Positions 1 to 6,516 of a DNA stretch of 12,408 nucleotides are shown piece by piece (position 1 is the stretch's first letter; each line of letters opens with the position of its first letter). The translations under genes and the position numbers were made by a program. The notes beneath the pieces are model-generated. The model searched no databases, was not told the origin of the DNA, and saw only the letters and a list, made by a program, of their open reading frames with translations. Origin of the DNA: an uncultured Gammaproteobacteria bacterium. Lineage in GTDB: Bacteria > Pseudomonadota > Gammaproteobacteria > Pseudomonadales > Azotimanducaceae_A. The stretch spans positions 1-12,408 of the forward strand of contig CAJWGQ010000077.1 of the NCBI GenBank assembly GCA_913041025.1. The letters are read 5' to 3'.

Positions 1-1
1 A

Positions 2-292
2 GCGCCGACAGTCGTTGCTAAAGGCAAAAATCTGATGGCTCAGCGAATTAGAGAGAGAGCCCAGGACTCCGAAGTAGAGATATTTGAAGCGCCACTTTTA
101 GCTAGAGCATTATATTTCACGACAGAGGTGGGAGGTTTCATTCCACCAGGTTTATTTTTTGCTGTTGCTCAGGTGATCGCTTACGTCTACAACCTGAACA
201 GCCTTACCCCAACTATGGAAAAACCCGCTAAACCTAAACCCAAAATACCTCCTGAACTAATGTTCGATGAACTTGGTCAACAACAGGCTTAG
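2..292 (+). CDS. flhB: FlhB, C-terminal fragment (flagellar type III export switch protein)
   Basis: Only the 3' end is present; the gene starts upstream of the window and is read in frame 2 from base 2. FlhB is the inner-membrane component of the flagellar export gate whose cytoplasmic domain switches export from rod/hook to filament substrates. The visible part is the end of that domain: PTVVAKG, then AQRIRERA, then APLLARALY, VGGFIPP and the AQVIAYVYNLN helix, which are the usual landmarks just after the self-cleavage site. The NPTH cleavage motif itself would lie just before base 1. The tail after about residue 67 of the fragment is Pro/Lys-rich and ends with a PPELMFDELG segment, resembling the long tail of enterobacterial FlhB. 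This distinguishes it from short FlhB-like paralogues, which lack the N-terminal membrane domain, although that domain cannot be checked here. The stop is 16 nt before the next start, so the following gene is probably cotranscribed. Confidence 0.93.
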   Translation, partial: APTVVAKGKNLMAQRIRERAQDSEVEIFEAPLLARALYFTTEVGGFIPPGLFFAVAQVIAYVYNLNSLTPTMEKPAKPKPKIPPELMFDELGQQQA

Positions 293-300
293 GTGTGAAT

Positions 301-305
301 AGGAG
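301..305 (+). promoter_or_regulatory. Shine-Dalgarno AGGAG for the DamX-like gene
   Basis: AGGAG lies 3 nt before ATG 309 and 6 nt before a second, in-frame ATG at 312. The spacing favours ATG 312 as the main start, which would shorten the protein by one residue only. Confidence 0.6.
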
Positions 306-308
306 CAA

Positions 309-1814
309 ATGATGATCCCAGAACGGAAGGAACCCCTGCTTAACAGGACGTTATTTTTTCCTGACGCGCATACAGAACTTCTCGCGAGAGCGACAGATCA
401 GCTTGCGCTATCGGGTCGGGCAATCGTCTTAGATACCGGCCACCAAGCATATACTCGCTACTGTATTCGAGCGATTATTGACGATTTAGCTCAAAGTATT
501 GGGGCGGGAAGAGCGGCGGAGCCAGTTAAGGTTCGACGAATCAGACAGGAAAGAGAGCATATTGTTACCAGTCTAAATCAAAGCGTCAAAGCTCTTAATT
601 TAAACAGCTCCCATTCGCGGAACGCTGTTAACACCAGAGAGATCTGGATAGTAGAAAACGCTCAATCTAGCAGTGCAGAAGAGACAGTGTTTGCCGCGAG
701 CCTTGTTCGGCAGTTTAAATCGGCTGGCATATCGATGATCATAACGGGTCGTTCTGTCGGCGCAGGCCAAACGAATGTTGAAAAGATCGCGGAGCTGACC
801 CAGGCAATACCTTTTGTCCTAGAACTGCCAGATTTAGAAGAATGCAATAGTCTTCTTGATCAAGCAAAACTTGTTGGTAGCGGATCTGAATATTCTGCTT
901 TGATGAAAGAGATCGGAGTATCGGTTGAGAGCAATAGCCCCTCAGCAATAGTTCCTTTCACTGAAGAAGTGAACGTAAAGATTGAAGAAACGCTTCAGCA
1001 GGACTACCAGGAGTTGGTCTCGCCGATATCTGAGGACAAGCCTACAAAGAAGCGACCTATGCTGTCCTTAAGTAAAAAGAAGGTGACTTATGTCAGCCTT
1101 TGCACTTTGTTTGCGCTCATTTTGGCGGCTATTCCGATATATGTAGACTTCGATAAAACTTTGAAGTGGGCTTCTAGCTTGAATTTAGGAAGCGTAGATG
1201 ACTCGATCAAAAATTCGAGCGAGGTTAGGTCGAGTCTTGTCTCAGATTCTTCTAATGTAAGCGAAAGCGCAGCGCAGCAACAAAAACTGATCGATTTAGG
1301 CGAACTGGTAACCGAATCGCTTATTTTGCCAGGGTCCTCTAAGGATCAAAAATTAAAGACTGAGCCTGTACCTTTGGTTAGCAGCGTTGCCAGGGAGGAT
1401 TTGCTCGTAGGAACCGACGGCCAATCCAGAGTGAAGAAAGGCCAGTACGATAACTTGGGTATAGAAAATTCTTTAGCTGAATCTAGTGCTCAAAATATCG
1501 AAATGGAGCTCGACCCTAGTCCGGCCCGTATCCCAGATATCTTTGTTGAGTCTGCGTTACCCCTTGTCAATTCATGGTTCATCCAGCATGCGTCATTTAG
1601 AGCACCTCAAAGGGCGTTTCTATGGAAGCAGAATCAACGATTGGACAAGGACCTGAAAGTCTTCTCCAAAGGCGAGACCAATGCTCGGTTTGTGGTTGTA
1701 AGCGGACCTTTCGGTACTAGAGAGCTGGCCCAGAGTTATTTGAATAATAACAACATGGGCAATGATAAGTTCTTCGTATCAAGTAATAAATTGGGTGAGC
1801 GTATCTATCCCTAA
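309..1814 (+). CDS. DamX-like membrane protein: degenerate AAA-type domain, one membrane segment, C-terminal SPOR domain
   Basis: The protein has 501 residues. Residues ~8-235 look like the AAA-type ATPase domain of the ExeA/DamX group. There is a core strand RAIVLDTGHQ at the P-loop position, a Walker-B-like strand EIWIVENAQ, a sensor-like strand SMIITGRS and a following LELPDLEECNSLL helix. The nucleotide-binding residues are gone: no GxxxxGK(T/S) is present, and the Walker B positions read E-N instead of D-E. Residues ~259-279 form a membrane segment preceded by a lysine cluster, so the N-terminus should be cytoplasmic. A low-complexity Ser-rich periplasmic linker (~280-418) leads to a C-terminal SPOR-like domain (~423-498) with WFIQHAS, then FVVVSGPFGTRELAQSYL, as in DamX. 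SPOR domains bind denuded septal peptidoglycan. DamX normally acts at the division site; here the gene follows flhB by 16 nt, so a flagellar or polar role is inferred. An ordinary divergent DamX is the alternative. Confidence 0.75.
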   Translation: MMIPERKEPLLNRTLFFPDAHTELLARATDQLALSGRAIVLDTGHQAYTRYCIRAIIDDLAQSIGAGRAAEPVKVRRIRQEREHIVTSLNQSVKALNLNSSHSRNAVNTREIWIVENAQSSSAEETVFAASLVRQFKSAGISMIITGRSVGAGQTNVEKIAELTQAIPFVLELPDLEECNSLLDQAKLVGSGSEYSALMKEIGVSVESNSPSAIVPFTEEVNVKIEETLQQDYQELVSPISEDKPTKKRPMLSLSKKKVTYVSLCTLFALILAAIPIYVDFDKTLKWASSLNLGSVDDSIKNSSEVRSSLVSDSSNVSESAAQQQKLIDLGELVTESLILPGSSKDQKLKTEPVPLVSSVAREDLLVGTDGQSRVKKGQYDNLGIENSLAESSAQNIEMELDPSPARIPDIFVESALPLVNSWFIQHASFRAPQRAFLWKQNQRLDKDLKVFSKGETNARFVVVSGPFGTRELAQSYLNNNNMGNDKFFVSSNKLGERIYP

Positions 1815-1834
1815 AATGGATCAATTCAGAATTT

Positions 1835-1841
1835 AAGGAGG
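1835..1841 (+). promoter_or_regulatory. Strong Shine-Dalgarno AAGGAGG deciding the start of the acidic membrane protein
   Basis: AAGGAGG lies 9 nt before ATG 1851 but only 3 nt before the in-frame TTG at 1845. The ATG is therefore the better start. Confidence 0.75.
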
Positions 1842-1850
1842 TCATTGAAA

Positions 1851-3062
1851 ATGGCAGACGAAACTGACAATCAGAACAAGAATGATACGGAAGAAGAAGC
1901 AAAGCCTACTTCTGAGGCCGATCTTGAAGAGGCTAGAGAAGAACTCATGGCCGAGGTCGATGGGGCCAGTGAGGAAGAAGTTGGTGCTGCTTCGAGCTCC
2001 CAAGATTCTGGAGGTGAGCCTACTGATCTTGATGGAGCGAGCGAATCTGAAGTTGAACCAGCTGAAGCTTCGAAAGAAGAAGTGGTTGAAGATCCTGTCC
2101 AAGAAATGGATGCGTCAGAAAGCGAAGATACGGAACAGGTGCCTGATTCGGAAGAGACTGCAGCAGCAGTTGAAGGCAATGAGCCTCAAAATGAAACAGC
2201 GGAACAGATATTGTCCGTTGAGGAATCCGAAGAAGAAGCGGTTTCCGGGGAGACGCCGAAGGAAACCACTACTGATTTGGTTACAGAAGAAGACTCTTCA
2301 AATTCTGATGCTCAGGCTGTAATCGCGCTCAAAGCTGATTCTAGGCTCTATATCTATGGAGAGCCTGAAGATCCAATGGTTGGGGTCACTCAGAACATTG
2401 ATAGAGCCAGAGAATTGATGCTGGAGACGATGTCAAAATCTAGAGCGACTACAGCAGATAGCGTTCAAAAGGCTAGAAACCTGAATTTAATCAGCGGGCT
2501 GTTTCTGTGTTCAGCGCTTTTGGCGGCGGTAGGATTTTTTGTTTTTATGTCGATACAGATGTCTCAAAAGATTGTAGAAATCGACTCGTTGCTTACAGCG
2601 GTCGCAAAGAGATCCATCCAAATGACTAAGGGGATCGAAAAGTTTTCTGTCATTGAAGAACAACTCGAAAAAACCTTGGGCAACCAGCGAACTATTAATG
2701 ATTACCTGGCAAAAGACGATCCTTATAGACGAGAGCTCAACGAGAGAATCGAGGAGTTAAGAAATCAGCTTAAAAAAGATATGTCGGCGCGGGTGCTGCG
2801 ATCCGAAGGGAATCTGAATGAAGTGTTAAGTGGGGTATCGACCAGTTCATCAAATAATGAACAGGCGATTAAACAAATTGCGTCGATGGTTAAGAACCAG
2901 GGGAACCCCTCAAAATCCATTCAAGACTTACAAAGGTCGTTAAGAGAAATAGAGGTCAAGCTTAATGATCTGTATTTGATCGAGCAGGCAAGGCTTTCTA
3001 GGGAAATCGCTACACAAAGGACTAGAGAAGTCGAGTTCGAGGCCAATAATGGTTTAGAGTAG
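1851..3062 (+). CDS. Membrane protein with a highly acidic N-terminal tail and a coiled-coil C-terminus, unknown function
   Basis: The protein has 403 residues from ATG 1851. I do not recognise the family. Residues 1-~152 are dominated by Glu, Asp and Ser and are probably disordered. They include a repeated GASE(E/S)EV-like motif (D37 and D61 start two copies 24 residues apart, and a looser copy begins near A73). A less biased patch at ~155-185 (Q155, ADSRLYIYGEPEDPMVG) looks like a folded or conserved element. One membrane segment lies at ~213-233 (LISGLFLCSALLAAVGFFVF). Basic residues (K/R at ~195-210) before it favour a cytoplasmic N-terminus and a periplasmic C-terminus. Residues ~236-395 are helical and rich in E, K, Q and L, as expected of coiled coil. 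The gene lies 36 nt after the DamX-like gene and 35 nt before the next one on the same strand. An acidic tail facing the cytoplasm could recruit basic partners; that is inference only. Confidence 0.8.
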   Translation: MADETDNQNKNDTEEEAKPTSEADLEEAREELMAEVDGASEEEVGAASSSQDSGGEPTDLDGASESEVEPAEASKEEVVEDPVQEMDASESEDTEQVPDSEETAAAVEGNEPQNETAEQILSVEESEEEAVSGETPKETTTDLVTEEDSSNSDAQAVIALKADSRLYIYGEPEDPMVGVTQNIDRARELMLETMSKSRATTADSVQKARNLNLISGLFLCSALLAAVGFFVFMSIQMSQKIVEIDSLLTAVAKRSIQMTKGIEKFSVIEEQLEKTLGNQRTINDYLAKDDPYRRELNERIEELRNQLKKDMSARVLRSEGNLNEVLSGVSTSSSNNEQAIKQIASMVKNQGNPSKSIQDLQRSLREIEVKLNDLYLIEQARLSREIATQRTREVEFEANNGLE

Positions 3063-3066
3063 TGGG

Positions 3067-3084
3067 TTAGAAGTAAACTTCTAA
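3067..3084 (+). other. Intercistronic hairpin before the third membrane-protein gene
   Basis: TTAGAAG (3067-3073) and CTTCTAA (3078-3084) are perfect inverted repeats around a TAAA loop. The stem begins 4 nt after the upstream stop codon and ends 3 nt before the GGAG (3088-3091) of the next gene. No T-run follows, so it is not a classical intrinsic terminator. It could modulate translation or protect an mRNA end, but the stem is AT-rich and short. Confidence 0.45.
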
Positions 3085-3097
3085 GACGGAGAATGGC

Positions 3098-3742
3098 ATG
3101 TATGAGGACGTGATAGTCACCCTGTTAGGACTTGCAGTGGCATTTTTTTTAATGATCGTGTTGGTTCTTATGGTGTACATGTGGTCTCGAATCAATATCC
3201 TTGAAAAGAAAGTGGGTGCTGGTGCTAAAGGTCGCGAGAAAAGCCAATCGGAGAAATCAGGTGGTGATCTCATGGGCTATCGCGGCAAAGAAATTTGGGA
3301 TCTTCTGCAGTCCTCGTCAGATAAGGAAAGAAATATCGATCAGATTCGAAGTCGTTACGTCTCCACGTTGGCTCGGCATATGGAACAGGTAATTGATCAA
3401 GGGCAACTCGACCATAGAAAAGGTCGGGCGGTGGTTCCCGGTAATTTAGCTACGATCGGCGGCGTGAGAGGCGAGGTAGAATCTTGGTTGCCAATTCTTG
3501 AGATAGATAAGCTATATCGGTTGGGCCAGCTTTCTGAAGAGGATCCAGGTAAAGCGGCTGATCATCGCCAAGAATTGCGCTCGATCACGAAGAACCTAGC
3601 GGGGTCGCTCGGACTAGAAAAGGAGGCCCAGGGTATAGCCCGACTGGTGGCATCACATACTATTGATTTTCGACAGTCAATTGACGAAGTGGACGATAAT
3701 GTGGAGGCAGATGGAAAGAGCAAGACTCTCGATGACTCTTAA
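3098..3742 (+). CDS. Small membrane-anchored protein of the flhB-linked trio, unknown function
   Basis: The protein has 214 residues. ATG 3098 has GGAG at 3088-3091, 6 nt upstream. The acidic N-terminus (MYED) is followed by a hydrophobic segment at ~5-28 (VTLLGLAVAFFLMIVLVLMV) and then by basic residues (SRINILEKK, KGREK). The protein should thus be anchored N-out with a cytoplasmic body. The body begins with a Lys/Ser/Gly-rich linker (~37-58). It then shows LMGYRGKEIWDLL, a long helix around YVSTLARHMEQVID, a glycine-containing patch VVPGNLATIGGVRGEVESWL, and a final helical hairpin around SLGLEKEAQGIARLVASH. The last ~20 residues are acidic and probably disordered. The layout (N-terminal anchor plus small cytoplasmic domain beside flagellar genes) recalls the FlhF-interacting protein FipA (DUF2802), but I see no convincing sequence match. 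The stop codon overlaps that of the convergent sulfatase gene. Confidence 0.8.
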   Translation: MYEDVIVTLLGLAVAFFLMIVLVLMVYMWSRINILEKKVGAGAKGREKSQSEKSGGDLMGYRGKEIWDLLQSSSDKERNIDQIRSRYVSTLARHMEQVIDQGQLDHRKGRAVVPGNLATIGGVRGEVESWLPILEIDKLYRLGQLSEEDPGKAADHRQELRSITKNLAGSLGLEKEAQGIARLVASHTIDFRQSIDEVDDNVEADGKSKTLDDS

Positions 3743-5319
3743 ATTGTTGTCGGTGCTCCTCTTGCGGCGTCATCTGCCTGAATCAGCGCATCCATCATTT
3801 GTTCTATTATTAGCGATCTTGCCAGTTGATCCTTTCTTGATAGATCTATCAGTTCGTCAGGATCTTCGCCTAAATTAAACAGTTGCTCTTCGAGTTTTGA
3901 GTTACGTGTGTAACGGTGTGTTTTTGTGACAAGGGTCCTGGTTTTAGCTGGTATTGGAGTTAATCGCGCTGTAACGGTTGCGATATCATCCTCGATCAGT
4001 ATGCAGTCTCTAACAGACTCTTTCTCTCCGGATAGTATCGGGACCAAAGGCTCTCCTTGGATTCCTTCATAAAATGGTAGTTCGCAAAGTTCGGGCAAAG
4101 TAGCACCAATGTCGATGCTGCTCGCTAGTTCATTGATTGTTTGCGGCTTTATCCCTGGTGCACTGATTGTCAGAGGGACCTGTAACGTGCCTCGGTAATG
4201 CATGAAGCCCTTTAAGAACAACCCGTGGTCTCCCATCATATCGCCGTGATCGCTCGTGAAGACTATTATTGTGTTCTCGAGTTGCCGGGTATCCTCTAAT
4301 GACTGGAGTATTTTGCCGATCCCGTTATCAACCATCTCGATCATGCCATAGGTCGCCGCGATCGCCTCTCCCAGTAGCCCGTCGCTTCCGAAACCGCAAG
4401 GTGCTACCCAGTCGCGTTGATCTTTAGGGTGTATGGATTGAAAGTTTTGGAGGTGCCCAGGTGCGCTCTCTAAATTATCGCTACGAGAATGAGGCAGCGG
4501 CATTTCGCTGGGTTTGTACTTTTCAAACCAATCCCCAGGAGGAGTCATCGGGTGATGTGGATCGGGGAAAGATGACCAGATTAGCCATGGTTCGTTGTCG
4601 TCGGATTTTGCTTTGATGTGATCGATGGTCCTCTCGGTGACAAAGGTTGTAGAGTGATAATCTTCAGGGTAAGGGGGCTGATAGATTTGCCACCAGTGGT
4701 CTGATCGCTTATTTCCGGGCGCCTTTCTATTGTAGTCGACCACCAAATCGTTTTGGTTAGCGCCTCGGTCCAAGGCCCACAGGAGGTGATGTCCGCTGAC
4801 CCTGGCACCATGGTCAATCGCTAATTCGATTTTCTCGAAGCCATAAAAATCCTCTATCTCAGGAGAATCGTGATCAAGGTATCGCTCAAAGTTTTCGATT
4901 TCGTTCCAACCTTCTGCGTAAGGCTCCTTAAAGGCGCCTTCACCTCTAAAAGGGATGACTGAGTTTCTGCTCGCGCCGTGCTGAATGTGAGATTTACCGA
5001 TTAAAGTGGTCGAATAGAGGGCCTTTTTAAATTGGCGAACGAATGTGTTGCTGTTCCAATTCAAACTTCGGTCATTAAATATAACCCCGTGCGCAGTAGG
5101 CATTCTGCCCGTGAGTATCGAGCACCGGTTGGGCATGCAGACCGGGTTTGAGACCCAGGTGTTTTTGAATACAGCACTGCGCTTAGCGAGCTGGTCTAGG
5201 TTAGGAGTATTGACAATTTGGTTGCCCATAAAGCCAAGATGATCGGCTCGTTGCTGATCGGTAATAATCACCAAGACATTTGGTTTCTCAGATTTTGGCT
5301 CACTCATACTGTTACCCAT
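3739..5319 (-). CDS. Formylglycine-dependent sulfatase (type I, alkaline-phosphatase superfamily), apparently cytoplasmic
   Basis: The protein has 526 residues from ATG 5319. It should hydrolyse a sulfate ester to release sulfate. The N-terminal metal-site strand is NVLVIITDQQRADHLG (D21, Q22). The modification site is C61-M-P-N-R65, matching C-x-P-x-R of Cys-type sulfatases, whose Cys is converted to formylglycine, and is followed by SILTGRMPTAHG. A second metal site is seen at D357-H358 (FTSDHGDMMGDHG), and a C-terminal subdomain ends with the common EEQLFNLGEDPDELIDL segment. No signal peptide is visible, so unlike many polysaccharide sulfatases it should act on a small imported substrate in the cytoplasm; the D-Q pair resembles choline-sulfatase-like enzymes. 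The open frame extends to GTG 5349, but neither it nor ATG 5307 has a clear Shine-Dalgarno, so the start is uncertain. Substrate unknown. No formylglycine-generating enzyme lies in the window. Confidence 0.9.
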   Translation of the reverse strand: MGNSMSEPKSEKPNVLVIITDQQRADHLGFMGNQIVNTPNLDQLAKRSAVFKNTWVSNPVCMPNRCSILTGRMPTAHGVIFNDRSLNWNSNTFVRQFKKALYSTTLIGKSHIQHGASRNSVIPFRGEGAFKEPYAEGWNEIENFERYLDHDSPEIEDFYGFEKIELAIDHGARVSGHHLLWALDRGANQNDLVVDYNRKAPGNKRSDHWWQIYQPPYPEDYHSTTFVTERTIDHIKAKSDDNEPWLIWSSFPDPHHPMTPPGDWFEKYKPSEMPLPHSRSDNLESAPGHLQNFQSIHPKDQRDWVAPCGFGSDGLLGEAIAATYGMIEMVDNGIGKILQSLEDTRQLENTIIVFTSDHGDMMGDHGLFLKGFMHYRGTLQVPLTISAPGIKPQTINELASSIDIGATLPELCELPFYEGIQGEPLVPILSGEKESVRDCILIEDDIATVTARLTPIPAKTRTLVTKTHRYTRNSKLEEQLFNLGEDPDELIDLSRKDQLARSLIIEQMMDALIQADDAARGAPTTI

Positions 5320-5378
5320 TGTCTTTAAGAGCGTCTTTGAATAATACACGCTTAACTTTTACGGGGCTTAAGGTATTT

Positions 5379-5407
5379 TTGGATAGGTTCTCAAATTTCG
5401 CTATAGT
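5379..5407 (+). promoter_or_regulatory. Candidate sigma-70 promoter for the SDR gene
   Basis: TTGGAT (5379-5384) and TATAGT (5402-5407) are separated by 17 nt and lie about 30 nt before the start codon at 5440. The -10 box matches the consensus at 5 of 6 positions; the -35 box is weak. No other promoter-like pair stands out between the divergent sulfatase and SDR genes. Confidence 0.35.
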
Positions 5408-5439
5408 ATTTTCTAGATTTTTCGACTTTGGAGAAGGTG

Positions 5440-6498
5440 ATGTCAGCAATACCCAAGGGAGGGTTAGTCGCTGTTACGGGCAGTGCGGGTTTTATTGGAG
5501 GATGGGTGGTAAAGCTTTTGCTGGATAAGGGCTACCGCGTGAGGGCGTGTGTCAGAGATGCGACCAACGAAGATCGTGTGGGCTTTCTCAAAGAGATGGC
5601 TGGTTTTGCCAGTGGTCGTTTGACCCTACATTCCGCAGACTTAGATCAGGAAGGTTGTTTTGATGAAATATTCAATGGCTGTAATGGGGTTTGTCACGTT
5701 TCTCATGTCAGCGATTATAATGATCAGGATTATGTGGCTAGAACCTGTGCGAACGTAATAAATAGCGTCAACAGATCCGAGTCTGTTACCCGGGTAGTTG
5801 TCACATCGAGCATTGCAGCGGTGATATCAGAAATGGATCTACAAGAACTGGTCAGGCGGCCGGTCTTTTATGAGGATCGATACCCGGATGAGCAAAATCC
5901 CAAGCGAACGCCTGAAAAAGGTCAGGGTTACTCTATGGGCAAGATTGTTGCTCAGAGAGCTTTTGCTGATGCGGCTGCCGAGAGCGGTAACTGGGAGGCC
6001 ATTACCTGTTGTCCGGCTGATAATGTGGGTCCTATTTTGTCCGCTCATCAAAAGGACTATGGTCCCTGGCAGCACAACATCGAAATGATGTTGTTAGGTA
6101 AGTACTATCAAAATGGGGTGTATCGACCTTGGATGACGGTTGACGTTCGTGATGATGCAGAATGCCATATTCGTTTGTTAGAGAGCGTTCAAGTTAGTAA
6201 TGGCGAGCGCTATATAGCCTGGTCTACTGACACTAGAAATGTGGAAGACGTTTGTTCGAGCATTGATCGATTGTTGCCTGAGTTGGAGTTTGATATTCCC
6301 GAGGTTACTGATTCTTTTCCAGAACACATACAAGCGCGGGAACAAGAATTCAGAAAAATCTGGGCAGGCTGTGAATTGAGAAATGATCGAATTAAGGCGG
6401 TCACTGGTATGGAGTTTCGCTCTTTAGATTTATCAATTCGAGACTGTGTTGAATCGTTAATTGCTGTGGCAGGTATCAAGCCGAAACGAAGGGCTTAA
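5440..6498 (+). CDS. NAD(P)-dependent extended short-chain dehydrogenase/reductase (dihydroflavonol-reductase-like)
   Basis: The protein has 352 residues. ATG 5440 is chosen because GGAG at 5430-5433 lies 6 nt upstream; an in-frame TTG at 5428 would place that site inside the gene. The N-terminus has the Rossmann dinucleotide loop G14-x-x-G17-x-x-G20 in VAVTGSAGFIGGWVV. Next come a basic stretch RVRACVRD typical of NADP preference in this group, a VVVTSSIAAV strand with the active-site serine near S123/S124, and the catalytic Y164-x-x-x-K168 in GYSMGKIVAQ. Length and layout fit the extended SDRs that reduce aldehydes or ketones (dihydroflavonol 4-reductase, cinnamoyl-CoA reductase and bacterial aldehyde reductases). 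The usual HxA(S/T) motif before the central strand reads HVSHVSDYN here, which is unusual. Substrate unknown. The gene is divergent from the sulfatase gene and convergent with the dioxygenase gene. Confidence 0.88.
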   Translation: MSAIPKGGLVAVTGSAGFIGGWVVKLLLDKGYRVRACVRDATNEDRVGFLKEMAGFASGRLTLHSADLDQEGCFDEIFNGCNGVCHVSHVSDYNDQDYVARTCANVINSVNRSESVTRVVVTSSIAAVISEMDLQELVRRPVFYEDRYPDEQNPKRTPEKGQGYSMGKIVAQRAFADAAAESGNWEAITCCPADNVGPILSAHQKDYGPWQHNIEMMLLGKYYQNGVYRPWMTVDVRDDAECHIRLLESVQVSNGERYIAWSTDTRNVEDVCSSIDRLLPELEFDIPEVTDSFPEHIQAREQEFRKIWAGCELRNDRIKAVTGMEFRSLDLSIRDCVESLIAVAGIKPKRRA

Positions 6499-6504
6499 TA
6501 AGAT

Positions 6505-6516
6505 CCTTTTAAAAGG
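6505..6516. repeat. 12-bp perfect palindrome CCTTTTAAAAGG at a convergent gene junction
   Basis: The palindrome sits 6 nt after the SDR stop codon and contains the stop codon (TTA, 6509-6511) of the opposite-strand dioxygenase gene. As a hairpin it would have almost no loop, so its value as a bidirectional terminator is doubtful. Confidence 0.4.

Noticed and set aside
1815..1834. Inverted repeat AATTC-A-GAATT before the acidic-protein gene
   Set aside because: Five AT-rich pairs around a single base cannot form a hairpin; likely chance.
1845..1850. TTG 1845 as start of the acidic membrane protein
   Set aside because: Only 3 nt from the AAGGAGG site; ATG 1851 is 9 nt from it and two codons downstream.
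1871..2322. Long alternative frames on both strands within the acidic region
   Set aside because: They are by-products of the biased GAA/GAG/TCT-rich codons. The products are low-complexity Lys/Arg- or Ser-rich with no start signal or recognisable domain.
5320..5349. GTG 5349 as start of the sulfatase
   Set aside because: No ribosome-binding site and ten extra residues that do not look like a signal peptide; a start at ATG 5319 or 5307 fits the family better, though the choice is not firm.
5428..5439. TTG 5428 as start of the SDR gene
   Set aside because: It would put the GGAG ribosome-binding site inside the gene; ATG 5440 is well spaced and begins close to the Rossmann strand.
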